Positions 35,767 to 45,026 of a stretch of 64,000 bases of DNA are shown in pieces. The notes under the pieces are model-generated. The model saw only the letters and a list, made by a program, of their open reading frames with translations, ran no database searches and was not told the DNA's origin. The position numbers and the translations under genes are program-made. Source of the stretch: JAGVSZ01 sp963747775. GTDB lineage: Bacteria; Pseudomonadota; Gammaproteobacteria; Burkholderiales; SG8-39. Each line of letters starts with the position of its first letter. Positions within the stretch are counted from its first letter, which is position 1. Where the stretch lies: positions 310,001-374,000 of the forward strand of contig CAVVGT010000007.1 in assembly GCA_963747775.1 (NCBI GenBank), in the 5' to 3' direction.

Positions 35767-37413
35767 TCAACCGACGAACGAGCGGTCACCCGCGTGGGTC
35801 CGCTGCGAATCGGACCCGGTCCGCTTGCCGCCAATGGTCAACCACGCGACGATGGAAGCGGCGAGCGCGAGCGCCGCGCCTGCGCCCATGACCCAACGGA
35901 ACCCGGCCACGAACGCCTCGGCGACCGCCGCGTGCAACGCGGGTCGCGTCGCCTCCTCGATGTCGTCGGGAACCTCGATCGCGCCGAGCTTCGCGCGCTG
36001 GTCCGCGATGGCCGAGAGGGCCGCCGGCGGCGCCTGAACTCGCGCGAGCCGCTGCTCCAGCTCGCGCCCGAAGACCTGGGTCATGACGATGCCGAGCACC
36101 GCGATCGCGAGGAGCGCGGCGCCCCGCGACACGGCGTTGTTGACGCCGGACGCGATGCCCGCCGAGCCGCGGTCCACCGAATTCATGACCGTCGTCGTGA
36201 GCGGCGCCACGCTGAGGGTCATGCCGATTCCGAGCACGAGCACCGCCGGAAAGAACGTGGTCCAGTAGCTGCCGCCCACACCCGGGACGGCGAACAGCAG
36301 AAAGCCCGCGCCGGCGACTGCCGGCCCCACGACGAGCAGGAGCTTCGCGCCGAAGCGGTCGGCCAGCGCGCCGGCCCGCGCGGACAGCAGGAACATCAAG
36401 AGCACGAACGGGAGCAGCGCGCCGCCGGCCTGCGCCGCGGAGTAGCCCTGAACCTGGATCAGGTTCAGCGGAAAGAAGAACAGGCTGCCCCCGAGCGCCG
36501 CGTACAGGAACAGCGTCAGGAGGTTCGTTCCCGTGAACTCGCGCGAGCGGAAGAGATCCAGCGGCAGCATCGGGGCCGGATGGCGGCGCTCGACGACGAT
36601 GAATGCACCGAGGGCGGCAACGCCGAGGGCGAGCGCCCCGCCGCTGGCAGGGTCGTTCCATCCCCGGCTCTGGGATTCGATCAGTCCGTACACGCTGCTG
36701 CCGAGCGCCAGCGTCGCCAGGGCGGCCCCGCCCCAATCGAGCGGACCGCGCGATCGTCCGCCGCGGCTCTCGGGCACGCGCCGGAGGGCAATCGCGATCA
36801 CGATGAGGCCGAGCGGAACGTTGATCAGGAATGCGTATCGCCACGACAGGTGATCGATCACCAGTCCGCCGATCACCGGGCCGAGCGCCGCGGTGAGCGC
36901 GGTGTAACCCGACCAGATGCCGATCGCTCGCCCCCGCGCTTCGCCGACGAAGGAGGCGCTGATGATCGCAAGGCTCCCGGGCACCAGCAGCGCACCCGCC
37001 ACGCCCTGTGCCGCCCGGGCCGCGATCAGCGTCGCGACGCCGGGGGCGAGCGCGCACCCCAGGGACGCGAGCGTGAAGAGCCCGACCCCCAGCGCGAAAA
37101 CCCGGCGCCGGCCGAACCGGTCTCCGGCAGCGCCGCCGACCAGAAGCAGCGCCGCCAGCAGGAGGGCATAGGCCTCCACGATCCACTGCGCGTCCGCGAC
37201 CGTCGCACCGAGATCGTGCTGCAGGGCGGGCAGTGCGACATTCACCACCGTGCCGTCGATGAACACCAGGCTCGAGCCGAGGATGGTCGCCGCGAGCACC
37301 CAGCGCCCGGTTGCAGGGGCGCACGGCGCCGCTGCATCGCTCGCCGCAACGACCCCGTCGTCACAGGGGAACTGCCCGAACGCGCGCGATGGATGCTGCG
37401 ACGAGGTCGACAT
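35767..37413 (-). CDS. DHA2-type MFS drug exporter (14 TM)
   Basis: The 548-residue EmrB/QacA-like permease has motif A GDRFGRRRVFALGVGLFTLA, motif D1 SSLVFIDGTVVNVALPALQH, motif C GYTALTAALGPVIGGLVIDH and motif B near AQWIVEAYALLLAALLLVGG. Fourteen hydrophobic helices can be counted. It exports drugs or other hydrophobic compounds with protons. No EmrA-type adaptor is next to it. ATG 37413 is preferred to 37425. Confidence 0.9.
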   Translation of the reverse strand: MSTSSQHPSRAFGQFPCDDGVVAASDAAAPCAPATGRWVLAATILGSSLVFIDGTVVNVALPALQHDLGATVADAQWIVEAYALLLAALLLVGGAAGDRFGRRRVFALGVGLFTLASLGCALAPGVATLIAARAAQGVAGALLVPGSLAIISASFVGEARGRAIGIWSGYTALTAALGPVIGGLVIDHLSWRYAFLINVPLGLIVIAIALRRVPESRGGRSRGPLDWGGAALATLALGSSVYGLIESQSRGWNDPASGGALALGVAALGAFIVVERRHPAPMLPLDLFRSREFTGTNLLTLFLYAALGGSLFFFPLNLIQVQGYSAAQAGGALLPFVLLMFLLSARAGALADRFGAKLLLVVGPAVAGAGFLLFAVPGVGGSYWTTFFPAVLVLGIGMTLSVAPLTTTVMNSVDRGSAGIASGVNNAVSRGAALLAIAVLGIVMTQVFGRELEQRLARVQAPPAALSAIADQRAKLGAIEVPDDIEEATRPALHAAVAEAFVAGFRWVMGAGAALALAASIVAWLTIGGKRTGSDSQRTHAGDRSFVG

Positions 37414-37467
37414 GCGGCGTCGCACGTCGCGGCGAGCCAGCCGATTACGTCCGACGCCGCCGGACCG

Positions 37468-37905
37468 TCACCCGCCCACGACCTCGAATTGCACGTCGAC
37501 GTTGCCGCGCGTGGCGTGGGAGTAGGGACAGATCTTCTCGTGCGCCTCCTTCGCGAGCGTCGCAAGCTCGGCTTGTCCGAGGGTCTTGTCCTCGACGCGC
37601 ATCTTCACGGCGATCCCGAATCCGCCGCCGTCGCGCGGCCCGATGGAGACCGCGCAGGTGATCTTCGCCCGGGTCGCGTCCTTCTTCTGCTGCTTGGCGA
37701 CGAAGTCGAGCGCGCCGCCGTAGCAGGCGGCGTAGCCCACCGCGAACAGGTGCTCCGGCGTCGTCGTCCCGGGCTTGCCGGGTCCGCCCATCTCCTTTGG
37801 CACCGAAAGGTCGGCCTTCACCGAGCCATCGGTGGCTTCCGAGTGCCCGTTGCGACCGCCGGTCGCGTTCGCGGTTGCGGTGAAGAGCGGTTTGATCGTG
37901 TCCAT
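37468..37905 (-). CDS. ohr: organic hydroperoxide resistance protein (Ohr)
   Basis: This 145-residue OsmC/Ohr-fold peroxidase has PLFTATANATGGRNGHSEAT, GTTTPEHLFAVGYAACYGGA (peroxidatic Cys) and HEKICPYSHATRGNVDVQFE (resolving Cys). Ohr reduces organic and fatty-acid hydroperoxides with lipoylated partners. An OhrR regulator is not next to it. Confidence 0.92.
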   Translation of the reverse strand: MDTIKPLFTATANATGGRNGHSEATDGSVKADLSVPKEMGGPGKPGTTTPEHLFAVGYAACYGGALDFVAKQQKKDATRAKITCAVSIGPRDGGGFGIAVKMRVEDKTLGQAELATLAKEAHEKICPYSHATRGNVDVQFEVVGG

Positions 37906-38021
37906 GGATCGGTCTCCAGGTGAGGTTGACTCGGGTGCGAAGGTCGGCGACCGGGGTGAGCGAAATCCCTTGCTGGAACGTCGACAAGCACACCTCGACG
38001 CCGGCGCAAGAACGGGCAGAC

Positions 38022-38330
38022 CTAGGCGGGCGAAAGGATGTGGATCACGCGGCTCGCGATCAGCGCCTTCGTCTTCGCTGCGTACGCCGCCATGTGCGGC
38101 GCGGCCGCGTGGGCCTTCAGCGCGTCCATGCTCTCCCACTTCTCCACGACGACGAACGTGTCGGGGCCGTAGCGGGTCTGGAAGGCAAGCGCGTTTTCCG
38201 CATCGATCGCGGCGCCGTACTCGATGCAGCCCGCCTCCGCCCGGACGTTGGGGACGTTCGCCTGGAACGCCTCGAGAATCGAAGGGCGCATGCCGGGCTT
38301 GGCGGTGACGACGGCCAGAACGTGGATCAT
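38022..38330 (-). CDS. antibiotic biosynthesis monooxygenase-type (ABM) protein
   Basis: This 102-residue ferredoxin-like ABM domain has MIHVLAVVTAKPGMRPSILE, VRAEAGCIEYGAAIDAENAL and FVVVEKWESMDALKAHAAAP-HM. It is the size and pattern of YgiN-like putative quinol monooxygenases. It probably acts as a dimer on a small aromatic or quinone. It runs divergently from the cupin gene. Confidence 0.82.
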   Translation of the reverse strand: MIHVLAVVTAKPGMRPSILEAFQANVPNVRAEAGCIEYGAAIDAENALAFQTRYGPDTFVVVEKWESMDALKAHAAAPHMAAYAAKTKALIASRVIHILSPA

Positions 38331-38485
38331 TGCGGGCGACTCCTTCGTTGTGTGGGGTGCTCAAGGCGCGAGGACCCGGCGATTATGCGGCGGGGCTCGA
38401 ACCGCAGGCAAACGATGCCCACTCGCCCGCCCGGACGTGGTTTCATGTCGGCCTCGCCACGAGTGCACTCGCCCGGGGGGCTGCC

Positions 38486-38869
38486 ATGACGACGTTCAGG
38501 AAAGTCGTGCTGTACACCGATCGCGACGGCCGCGCGAAATTCCGCGAGGAAGAGGTGGCGCTGCCCGAGGGCACGCCGCAGGCCATGCTGTCGGAAGTCT
38601 TCCCGTCCTCCGGCTACCAGCTGCGCCACAGTCCCGTGGGCTTTCGCAGTCAATGGCACTGCACGCCCAAGCCACAGTGGGTCTTCATTCTCGGAGGCGA
38701 AATGGAGATCGGGCTGCAGGACGGCCGCTCCCGCCTGTTCAAGCCGGGCGAGCATTTCTTCTCCGCGGATACGCTTCCGGACGGCGCGACCTTCGACCCC
38801 AAGGTGCACGGGCACTGGAGCGCGCAGCGAGGTGAGCGCCCGCTGGTGACGCTGTTCGTGAAGGCCTGA
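38486..38869 (+). CDS. cupin-domain protein
   Basis: From ATG 38486 (GGGGGGCTGCC upstream) the protein has 127 residues with a cupin core: FRSQWHCTPKPQWVFILGGE-MEIG (motif 1-like H..E) and RLFKPGEHFFSADTLPDGAT (motif 2 region). Metal-ligand spacing is loose, so the activity is uncertain. Small cupins often bind or convert small organic molecules. Confidence 0.75.
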   Translation: MTTFRKVVLYTDRDGRAKFREEEVALPEGTPQAMLSEVFPSSGYQLRHSPVGFRSQWHCTPKPQWVFILGGEMEIGLQDGRSRLFKPGEHFFSADTLPDGATFDPKVHGHWSAQRGERPLVTLFVKA

Positions 38870-38903
38870 GCGGCCCGCCGGCGACGTGGCCGGCCGCGTG
38901 CCG

Positions 38904-39197
38904 TCAGCCGACCCCTTCAACGATCCGCAAGTCGCGGTCAGCGGCGTCGCCGAGAACGCGCAGCGCCTCCTGGTAGGCGGGGCTGTCGTGCGCAGAGACC
39001 GCCTTGTCGAGGCTCTCGAACTCGGTGACCACCGTGCGCTGGTTCAACCCGCCCTCGTAGGTCCTGGCCGGCGTGCCGCGCACGAGAAAGCGTCCGCCTG
39101 CGGCCTGGATCGCCGGGCCTGCGAGCTTGGCGTACGCCGCGAGCGCATCTTGATTCCTGATCGAGCGGTAACACACGACCCAATAGGCTTTGGCCAT
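38904..39197 (-). CDS. DUF1330 family protein
   Basis: This 97-residue protein has AYWVVCYRSIRNQDALAAYA, AIQAAGGRFLVRG, RTVVTEFESLDKAVSAHDSP and AYQEALRVLGDAADRDLRIV-EG. This is the DUF1330 pattern, a dimeric ferredoxin-like fold related to ABM proteins. Function unknown. The ATG at 39197 is the family start. Confidence 0.88.
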   Translation of the reverse strand: MAKAYWVVCYRSIRNQDALAAYAKLAGPAIQAAGGRFLVRGTPARTYEGGLNQRTVVTEFESLDKAVSAHDSPAYQEALRVLGDAADRDLRIVEGVG

Positions 39198-39261
39198 CGC
39201 GTCCTCCTTCGTGTTTGCAGGGCCCAGAGCCAAAGGATAAGACGATCGGAGCCCCTGTGGA

Positions 39262-39500
39262 ACGGCTACCGGGTGCCTTCGCGTCGCTGGCTCAAGCCCG
39301 CTGCTCGTCCTGATTCCCGGATTCACCCTGGACACGCACCTGTGGGACCCTCAAATCGACGTCTTCGCAGCACATTACCGTGTCGTGCGCTACGATTTGC
39401 GCGGGGCCGGCAGACGAGGCGATTCGCGCGCCGACCCTTGTCGTGATCGGCGAACGCGACCTCGACCTCAGACCGTTCACTCATTTCTCCATGACGTCGA
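39262..39500 (+). pseudogene. internally deleted alpha/beta hydrolase
   Basis: Reading from about 39290, LLVLIPGFTLDTHLWDPQID and FAAHYRVVRYDLRGAG are the oxyanion loop and strand 4-5 region of an alpha/beta hydrolase. Immediately after, in another frame from about 39415, DEAIRAPTLVVIGERDLD is the strand carrying the catalytic Asp region of the same kind of enzyme. The ~100-plus residues that should lie between, including the nucleophile elbow, are missing. This is a deletion remnant, not a simple frameshift. Confidence 0.65.
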
Positions 39501-39517
39501 CACTAGGAGCTCATGAC

Positions 39518-40571
39518 ATGGGCAAATTCGCGAACATCCTCGAAACCGTCGGCAACACGCCGGTCGTGAAGATCGGCAAGCTCGCGCCTCCCGGCGTCGA
39601 TCTGTTCGTGAAGATCGAGGCGTTCAACCCGCTCGGCTCGGTGAAGGACCGCCTCGCGCTCGGCGTGATCGAGGATGCCGAGCGCACCGGAACGCTCAAG
39701 CCCGGTCAGACGGTGATCGAGGCGACGAGCGGCAACACCGGCATCGGCCTGGCGATGGTCTGCGCGCAGAAGGGCTATCCGCTTGGTGGTGACGATGGCC
39801 GAGACCTTCAGCGTCGAGCGCAGGAAGCTGATGCGCTTCCTCGGCGCGAAGGTCGTGCTGACGCCGGCCGCCGGCAGGGGCATCGGCATGGTGCACAAGG
39901 CCATCGAGCTCGCGCAGACGCACGGCTGGTTCCTCACGCGCCAGTTCGAGAACGAGGCCAACGCGGACATGCACTCGCGGACCACGGCGCGGGAGATCGT
40001 CGCCGATTTCGCCGGCGAACGGCTCGACTACTGGGTGACCGGCTTCGGCACCGGCGGAACGCTCAAGGGCGTCTCGCGGGTGCTCGCCAAGGAGCGCCCG
40101 GAGACGAAGATCGTCGTGTGCGAGCCGGCCGACGCGCCGATGCTGACGAACGGCGCCATCCAGGAGCGCAGGGACGACGGCACGCCGGCGCAAGCCAATG
40201 CTTCCTGGAAGCCGCACCCGATGCAGGGCTGGAGTCCGGACTTCGTGCCGAAGCTGACGGGCGACGCCGTAGCCTCGGGCGTCATCGACCGCATCTTGAC
40301 GATCGCCAACGCCGACGCGATGCACTGGAGCCGTCAGCTCGCGCAGAAGGAGGGCATCTTCGTCGGCATCACCGCCGGCGGCACGTTCGCGGGGGCGCTG
40401 CAGGTCTGCAAGGACGCGCCGAAGGGCTCGGCGGTGCTGTGCATGCTGCCCGATACGGGCGAGCGCTATCTCAGCACGCCGTTGTTCGCCGACATCCCGG
40501 TCGACATGACCGACGAGGAACTGCAGGTCATGCGCTCCACGCCGAACTTCCAAATGCCACCGAAGGCTTGA
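39518..40571 (+). CDS. cysK: cysteine synthase / O-acetylserine sulfhydrylase (one frameshift)
   Basis: The protein starts MGKFANILETVGNTPVVKIG, with the PLP lysine in NPLGSVKDRLALG and the substrate loop EATSGNTGIGLAMVCAQKGY. A one-base insertion near 39783 breaks the frame after KGYPL. The rest is intact in the next frame: VVTMAETFSVERRKLMRFLG, GFGTGGTLKGVSRVLA (phosphate-binding loop) and VGITAGGTFAGA. A segment of about 30 residues after LTNGAI (40160-40250) looks longer than in standard CysK. It makes cysteine from O-acetylserine and sulfide. Confidence 0.88.
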
Positions 40572-40583
40572 GCCGACATCGGC

Positions 40584-40611
40584 GCCGGGCTGACGAACGT
40601 GAGATTCCACG
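40584..40611 (+). repeat. 28-bp scrap of integrase sequence
   Basis: This 28-base segment matches 51723-51750 in the broken integrase with two mismatches and would encode AGLTNVRFH, the residues just before the integrase HxxR motif. Nothing else of the integrase is visible here. It may be a remnant of an earlier integration or excision event. Confidence 0.5.
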
Positions 40612-40623
40612 TTCCGCAGCAAA

Positions 40624-41878
40624 TCAGGGCCAGTGCCGAGGCGAGCGGGAGAACCGGGCGCTGAACAGCCTTGTTCCAAACCCCCGCGACTTGGGGATGT
40701 CCGGCGCAGTCCTCGCCTCGGACGGGGGCGCGTCTTTCGTGAGCGTGACCGCGCGTTCCACCAGACGGGCCAGGGCTTCGTCGGCGGCGGCGAGCTGCAC
40801 CCCTGCAGAGGCCAGCCGGACGGCCACCCGATAAGCGCCGGCTTCAGCACTGAGCGGCGCCAACCGGTAGACGCCGCGTGCCAGGGGTCTGCCGGAGCGG
40901 CGCTCGCGGATATCGATCCTCACTTCGGGCGCCTCGCCGCCCCGCATGGCGAGGTCCGCCCCGAGCGCGGTGATCGGGCATCCCTGCCGGGATGCCACAT
41001 GGTCGAGCAGACCGTCGATCTCTCTGACATCGCTCAGCAACAGCGGAGACGAGAGCATCTGGCCCAATCGCTGCGGCGTGGCCACGCGCATCAGGAGAGG
41101 CCAGCCGCGTTCCGCGAAGTTGCTCGTGATCGCCTCGGTCTGTGCGGCGGACCATTTGACGAGCCCGGGATCGGTTTGAAGGTCCCCGTAATGGGCGAGG
41201 TCCTCGTGATGCGGCGCAAGCGCCAAAGCGAACAGGTAGTGCCGACCCTGGCTGCGGCCATGCGGGCGGAACGCGGTCGCCGATTGCGATTCCGGTTGTG
41301 CCGTCGGACCGCTTCCTCCCGATGCGAGCTCCCTGATCATCTCGTACAACGATCGTGCCCCCATGCTGTGGGCCGCGAGCTGCGGCACCAGGCGGTTTAC
41401 GACGCGCAGCGCGGCATTGCCGGGGAAGCGCGCCTGCAAGCTCTCGCGGAACGCGGATTCCAAGGGATGCGGCAGTGAGGCGAGCGTCCCGGCCTTGCAG
41501 GTGATCGCAACGGGTATTGCAAGCACGAGACCATGCAAGCGCCCGAAGGGTTCGCTCGCGGAGAGCTCGGGTGTCTCGAGCACGTGATGCAGGTTCTCGC
41601 TGAACCGGGCCGCGAGCGGCGCCGAACTCGCCAGTTCGTGCTGGACACTTTCCAGATCGGACCATTGCTGCAGGAGGAACGCACGGCGCATGGCGCTTCG
41701 CAGTTCGTACTGGGCGTGCACCAGAACGCTCAAGCCTTGTGCCTCGTGGGCCACGCGAGTCAGCCGGACGAGCTGTTCCGAAGGCGAAATTTCGTTCGAA
41801 GACATGCGAAGCGATGCTTGGGGGGCTGCAAGAGCGAGGAAGGATGATGGTCCACGCAGGGCGCCTTTTGCAATGCTC
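40624..41878 (-). CDS. conserved hypothetical protein, ~417 residues
   Basis: It reads continuously from about ATG 41878 (MSIAKGALRGPSSFLALAAP) or 41805 (MSSNEISPSEQLVRLTRVAH) to 40624; ATG 41928 is the longest start. Segments include AHEAQGLSVLVHAQYELRSA, LHGLVLAIPVAITCKAGTLA, MGARSLYEMIRELASGGSGP, HYLFALALAPHHEDLAHYGD and RMLSS/PLLLSDVREIDGLL-type helices. No domain is recognised. Composition fits a soluble cytosolic protein and codon use fits the genome. Confidence 0.6.
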
Positions 41879-42077
41879 ATGAGTGTCGGGATTCGGCGAC
41901 ACCGCGCCGGTTCCGGTGCGGCGTCCATCGAGAGCCCCTCACGCCGCGGCGGGCCCGCGGTCGCGCAGCGCGAGGCGCGTGATGTCGTCGGTTGCGATCG
42001 CCTTTCCCAGGGACCTCGCCGCTCTCAGACAACCTAGTGGAGACCCGTACGGGGACTAGCCTCCCGCCAGGGCGGCT

Positions 42078-42926
42078 TTACCCTCGCTTGGGCGCTGCTT
42101 CGAGCTTGGCGAGCTCCTTCGGGTCGATGTGGTACGTGTGCTCCTCGGCGGGGAATTTTTCCGCCAGCACCTCGTCGCGGTAGGTTTCGAACGTCTTGAG
42201 GATCTGCGCGCCGAGGTCGAGGTAGCGCTTGGCGAACTTGGGTTTGAAGTTTTCGAACAGGCCGAACATGTCGGCCGAAACCATGCCTTGGCCGTCGCAG
42301 TGCACGCCCGCGCCGTAGCTGATGGTGGGTACGCTTAGGCGCCCGGTGATGATGCGCGACACCTCGTCGGGGACGCACTCCAGGATCACGACGAAGGCCC
42401 CGGCCTCCTCCAGCCGCAGGGCGTCCTCGAGCATCTTCTGCGCCGTTTGCGCGGTCTTGCCCTGCACCTTGAGGCCGCCGAGCTGTGCCGCGTTCTGCGG
42501 GGTCAGGCCGACGTGCCCCATCACCGGGATGCCCGCGCGGTGGATCGCGCCCAGCGTCGCCACCATGGCGCCGCCGCCCTCGATCTTCACCGCGTCGGCC
42601 ATGCCCTCCTGGAGGAAGCGCCCGGCGGCGAGGATCGCGTCGCGCTCCGAAGGCTGATAGGACATGAACGGCATGTCGGCGACCACCATCGCGGTCTTGG
42701 CCGCGCGTGCCACCGCCTTGACGTGGTGCAGCGACTCCTCGAGCTTGAGCGGCACGGTGCTCGGGTAGCCGAGTGCGGTCATCGCGAGCGAGTCCCCCAC
42801 CAGGAGGGTGTCCATCCCGGCACGGTCGGCGAGCAGCGCCATCGGGTAGTCGTAGACGCTGAGCATGGTGATCTTGCGTCCCTCGCGCTTGCGTGCCTGC
42901 AGGTCGACCGGAGTGATCTTCGGCAT
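42078..42926 (-). CDS. panB: 3-methyl-2-oxobutanoate hydroxymethyltransferase
   Basis: This 282-residue TIM-barrel enzyme of pantothenate synthesis converts ketoisovalerate plus methylene-THF to ketopantoate. Family motifs are ITMLSVYDYPMALLADRAGM, LLVGDSLAMTALGYPSTVPL, VVADMPFMSY, VKIEGGGA and IPVMGHVGLTPQ. A valine-pathway substrate enzyme next to a branched-chain-type transporter may be coincidence. panC is not in the window. The gap to the ABC ATPase upstream is 11 bases. Confidence 0.92.
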   Translation of the reverse strand: MPKITPVDLQARKREGRKITMLSVYDYPMALLADRAGMDTLLVGDSLAMTALGYPSTVPLKLEESLHHVKAVARAAKTAMVVADMPFMSYQPSERDAILAAGRFLQEGMADAVKIEGGGAMVATLGAIHRAGIPVMGHVGLTPQNAAQLGGLKVQGKTAQTAQKMLEDALRLEEAGAFVVILECVPDEVSRIITGRLSVPTISYGAGVHCDGQGMVSADMFGLFENFKPKFAKRYLDLGAQILKTFETYRDEVLAEKFPAEEHTYHIDPKELAKLEAAPKRG

Positions 42927-42937
42927 GTCGTCTCCTC

Positions 42938-43571
42938 TCAAGCCAGCTGTTCGGCGGCCGCGGTCATCTCGCGGCCCAGGTAGGCCCGCACCGCCGCGTC
43001 GGCGACCAGGGCGCGCCAGTCGGACCTGCGCGACACCCTGCCGCCCGCCACCAGCAGGAACTCGTCGGCCACCTCCTTCAGGATCTCGAGGTGGTAGCGC
43101 GCCGTCGGGTGCAGGCAGACGAGCACGAGGCGCCCCTCGCGCCGCAGCCGCCGGAAGAAGTCGAGCATGAAGCCGATGTAGCCGTCGACGGTGTTGAACT
43201 GCGGCTCGTCGAAGAGGTGGACCAGCGGCCGCTCGGTCGGCGACGGCGCGAGGAAGAGCGACGGCACGAGCTTGCGGAAATGGCGCACCTGGTAGGACTG
43301 GTGGTAGTGGATCGCCAGGCGGTCGCGCTGGCGGTACTTGACGCGATGGATGTCGGTGCCGGCGACCAGCACGCGGCCCGCGGTCGGCGTATTCGAGCCG
43401 GTCATGATCTCGAACAGCGTCGTCTTGCCGGCGCCGTTCGGACCGATCGACGCCGACGATGCCCGGGCGATTCGAAGGCGAGGTCCGCCTCCAGCGTGAA
43501 GGTCGGCCGCCGCACGAGCATGCCGCGCGTGTAGACCTTCCTGAGTTTCTTCGACCTGTCAGGAGCGTCAT
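42938..43571 (-). CDS. atypical ABC ATPase without a signature motif (frameshifted)
   Basis: The pieces assemble to KKLRKVYTRGMLVRRPTFTL, FESPGIVGV-GPNGAGKTTLFEI (Walker A), MTGSNTPTAGRVLVAGTDIH, RDRLAIHYHQSYQVRHFRKL, LVHLFDEPQFNTVDGYIGFM (Walker B) and RLVLVCLHPTARYHLEILKE (H-loop region). No LSGGQ-like block occurs between Walker A and B. Frameshifts near 43555 and 43450 break the 5' part. It follows livF2 directly and may belong to the transporter operon or serve a non-transport role. Confidence 0.65.
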
Positions 43572-44274
43572 GTGCCCGAGCAGCTTTCTGCGTAGGGTCT
43601 GGATCGTCGCGCAGCGTCACGGCCTCGCCCGCTCCAGGCGATGCGGCCGCGGTCGAGCACCGCAGCGCGGTCGGCAACCGCCAAGCGCCACCTCGGCGTT
43701 CTGCTCGACGACGAGCGAGGCAACGCCCTCGGCCTTCAGGCGCCGCACGGTGGCCAGCACGTCCGCCACGACCTTCGGTGCGAGGCCCTGGCTCGGCTCG
43801 TCGAAGAGCACGAGCCCCGGGCGAGCCGAGCAGCGCCCGCGAGATGGAAACGAACTGCATCTCGCCGCCCGAGAGGTTCTCCGCCTCGCGGTGCATCAGG
43901 TGCTCGAGCGCCGTGAAGATGCCGAACACATCCTTCGAGCGACCAGGCGCAAAAGCGCGTGCGCTTGGCGGCGATCTGCAGGTTCTTCGCAACGGTCAGG
44001 GTCGGGCACAGGCGCCGGTCGTCGGGCACCCAGCCGATGCCGCGCTGCGCGATGCGATGCGTCGGCCAGCGCGTGACGTCGGCGCCGTCGAAGCGGATCG
44101 TGCCGCGCCGCGGCGGCGTCAGGCCCAGAATCGAGCGCAGAGTGGTGGTCTTGCCGGCGCCGTTGGGCGCCGAGCAGCGCCAGCACCTCGCCCGGCGCCA
44201 CGCGCGAGCGACACCCCGAAGAGCACCTGCGTCTCCCCGTAGGAGGTGTCGATGTCCGTGACCTCGAGGATCAT
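43569..44274 (-). CDS. livF: ABC transporter ATP-binding protein LivF, copy 2 (multiply frameshifted)
   Basis: ATG 44274 starts MILEVTDIDTSYGETQVLFG. The P-loop and following parts are recoverable only across frames: MAPGEVLALLGA, PDDRRLCPTLTVAKNLQIAA, HLMHREAENLSGGEMQFVSI-SRALLG, MLFDEPSQGLAPKVVADVLA and SLVVEQNAEVALG, ending near LRRKLLGHM. At least four indels are present, and the true stop cannot be fixed. Confidence 0.75.
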
Positions 44275-45022
44275 CCGAAGCGCCCCAGGTTGGAGCGGCG
44301 CACCCATTCGTTCGCCTGCAACTCGCGCGGCGTGCCGCGCGCCACCACCTGGCCCCAGTGGATCACCGAGATGCGATCGGCGAGCGAGAAGAGGAAGTCC
44401 ATCTCGTGCTCGATGGCGACGATGGTGAGCTTGGCACGAATGCCGCGCGACCAGCTCGAGCAGGCGCTGCTTGCCGTCGCTGCCCAATCCGGAGGTCGGC
44501 TCGTCGAGGCACAGCACGCGCGGGCGCTGCGCGAGCGCCACCGCGATCTCGAGCGCCCGGCGCTCGCCGTAGGGGAGCTGTTTCGCCGCCACCGCCGAGC
44601 GGTCTGCGAGGCCGACCTCGGCGAGCACCGCGTCGGCTTCCTCGGCGAGCGCCGCGGTCGCCGGCGACCGCATGGCCGCATGTCGAAGCCGCGCGCGCGG
44701 AAGGCGGGTAGCGCGATCATCACGTTGTCGCGTGCGCGTGAAATCGTCGAAGAGGTTCATGATCTGAAACGATCGCGCGACCCCCTTGCGGGCGATCTGG
44801 TGCGGCGCGAGGCCGGTCAGGTCCTCGCCGTCGAGGCGGATGCGACCGCGGCTCGGCTTCACGCCGTCCGGTGAGCACGTTGAAGAAGGTGGTCTTGCCG
44901 GCGCCGTTCGGACCCATGATGCCGTGCAGCTCGCCCTCGGCGACCTCGAGGTCGATCGCCTCGAGCACCACGCGGTCGCCGAAGCGCACGTGCACGCCCT
45001 CGGCTTCGATCAGCGACGCCAT
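44271..45022 (-). CDS. livG: ABC transporter ATP-binding protein LivG, copy 2 (multiply frameshifted)
   Basis: MASLIEAEGVHVRFGDRVVL starts the gene at 45022, with Walker A GIMGPNGAGKTTFFNVLTG. Then, in shifted frames, come GRIRLDGEDLTGLAPHQIAR, VARSFQIMNLFDDFTRTR, QLPYGERRALEIAVALAQRP, VLCLDEPTSGLG and TIVAIEHEMDFLFSLADRIS. Breaks lie near 44870, 44745, 44680 and 44440. The end FG-TGA at 44271 overlaps livF2. Confidence 0.8.
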
Positions 45023-45026
45023 CGCT

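Noticed and set aside
35746..37923. 725-codon plus-strand frame opposite the MFS exporter
   Set aside because: Low-complexity Arg/Glu/His-rich shadow with no domain; the minus strand encodes a clear 14-TM permease.
39380..40834. Single 484-codon protein beginning in the hydrolase remnant
   Set aside because: It is the hydrolase scrap plus the first third of cysK, then out-of-frame sequence after the indel near 39783.
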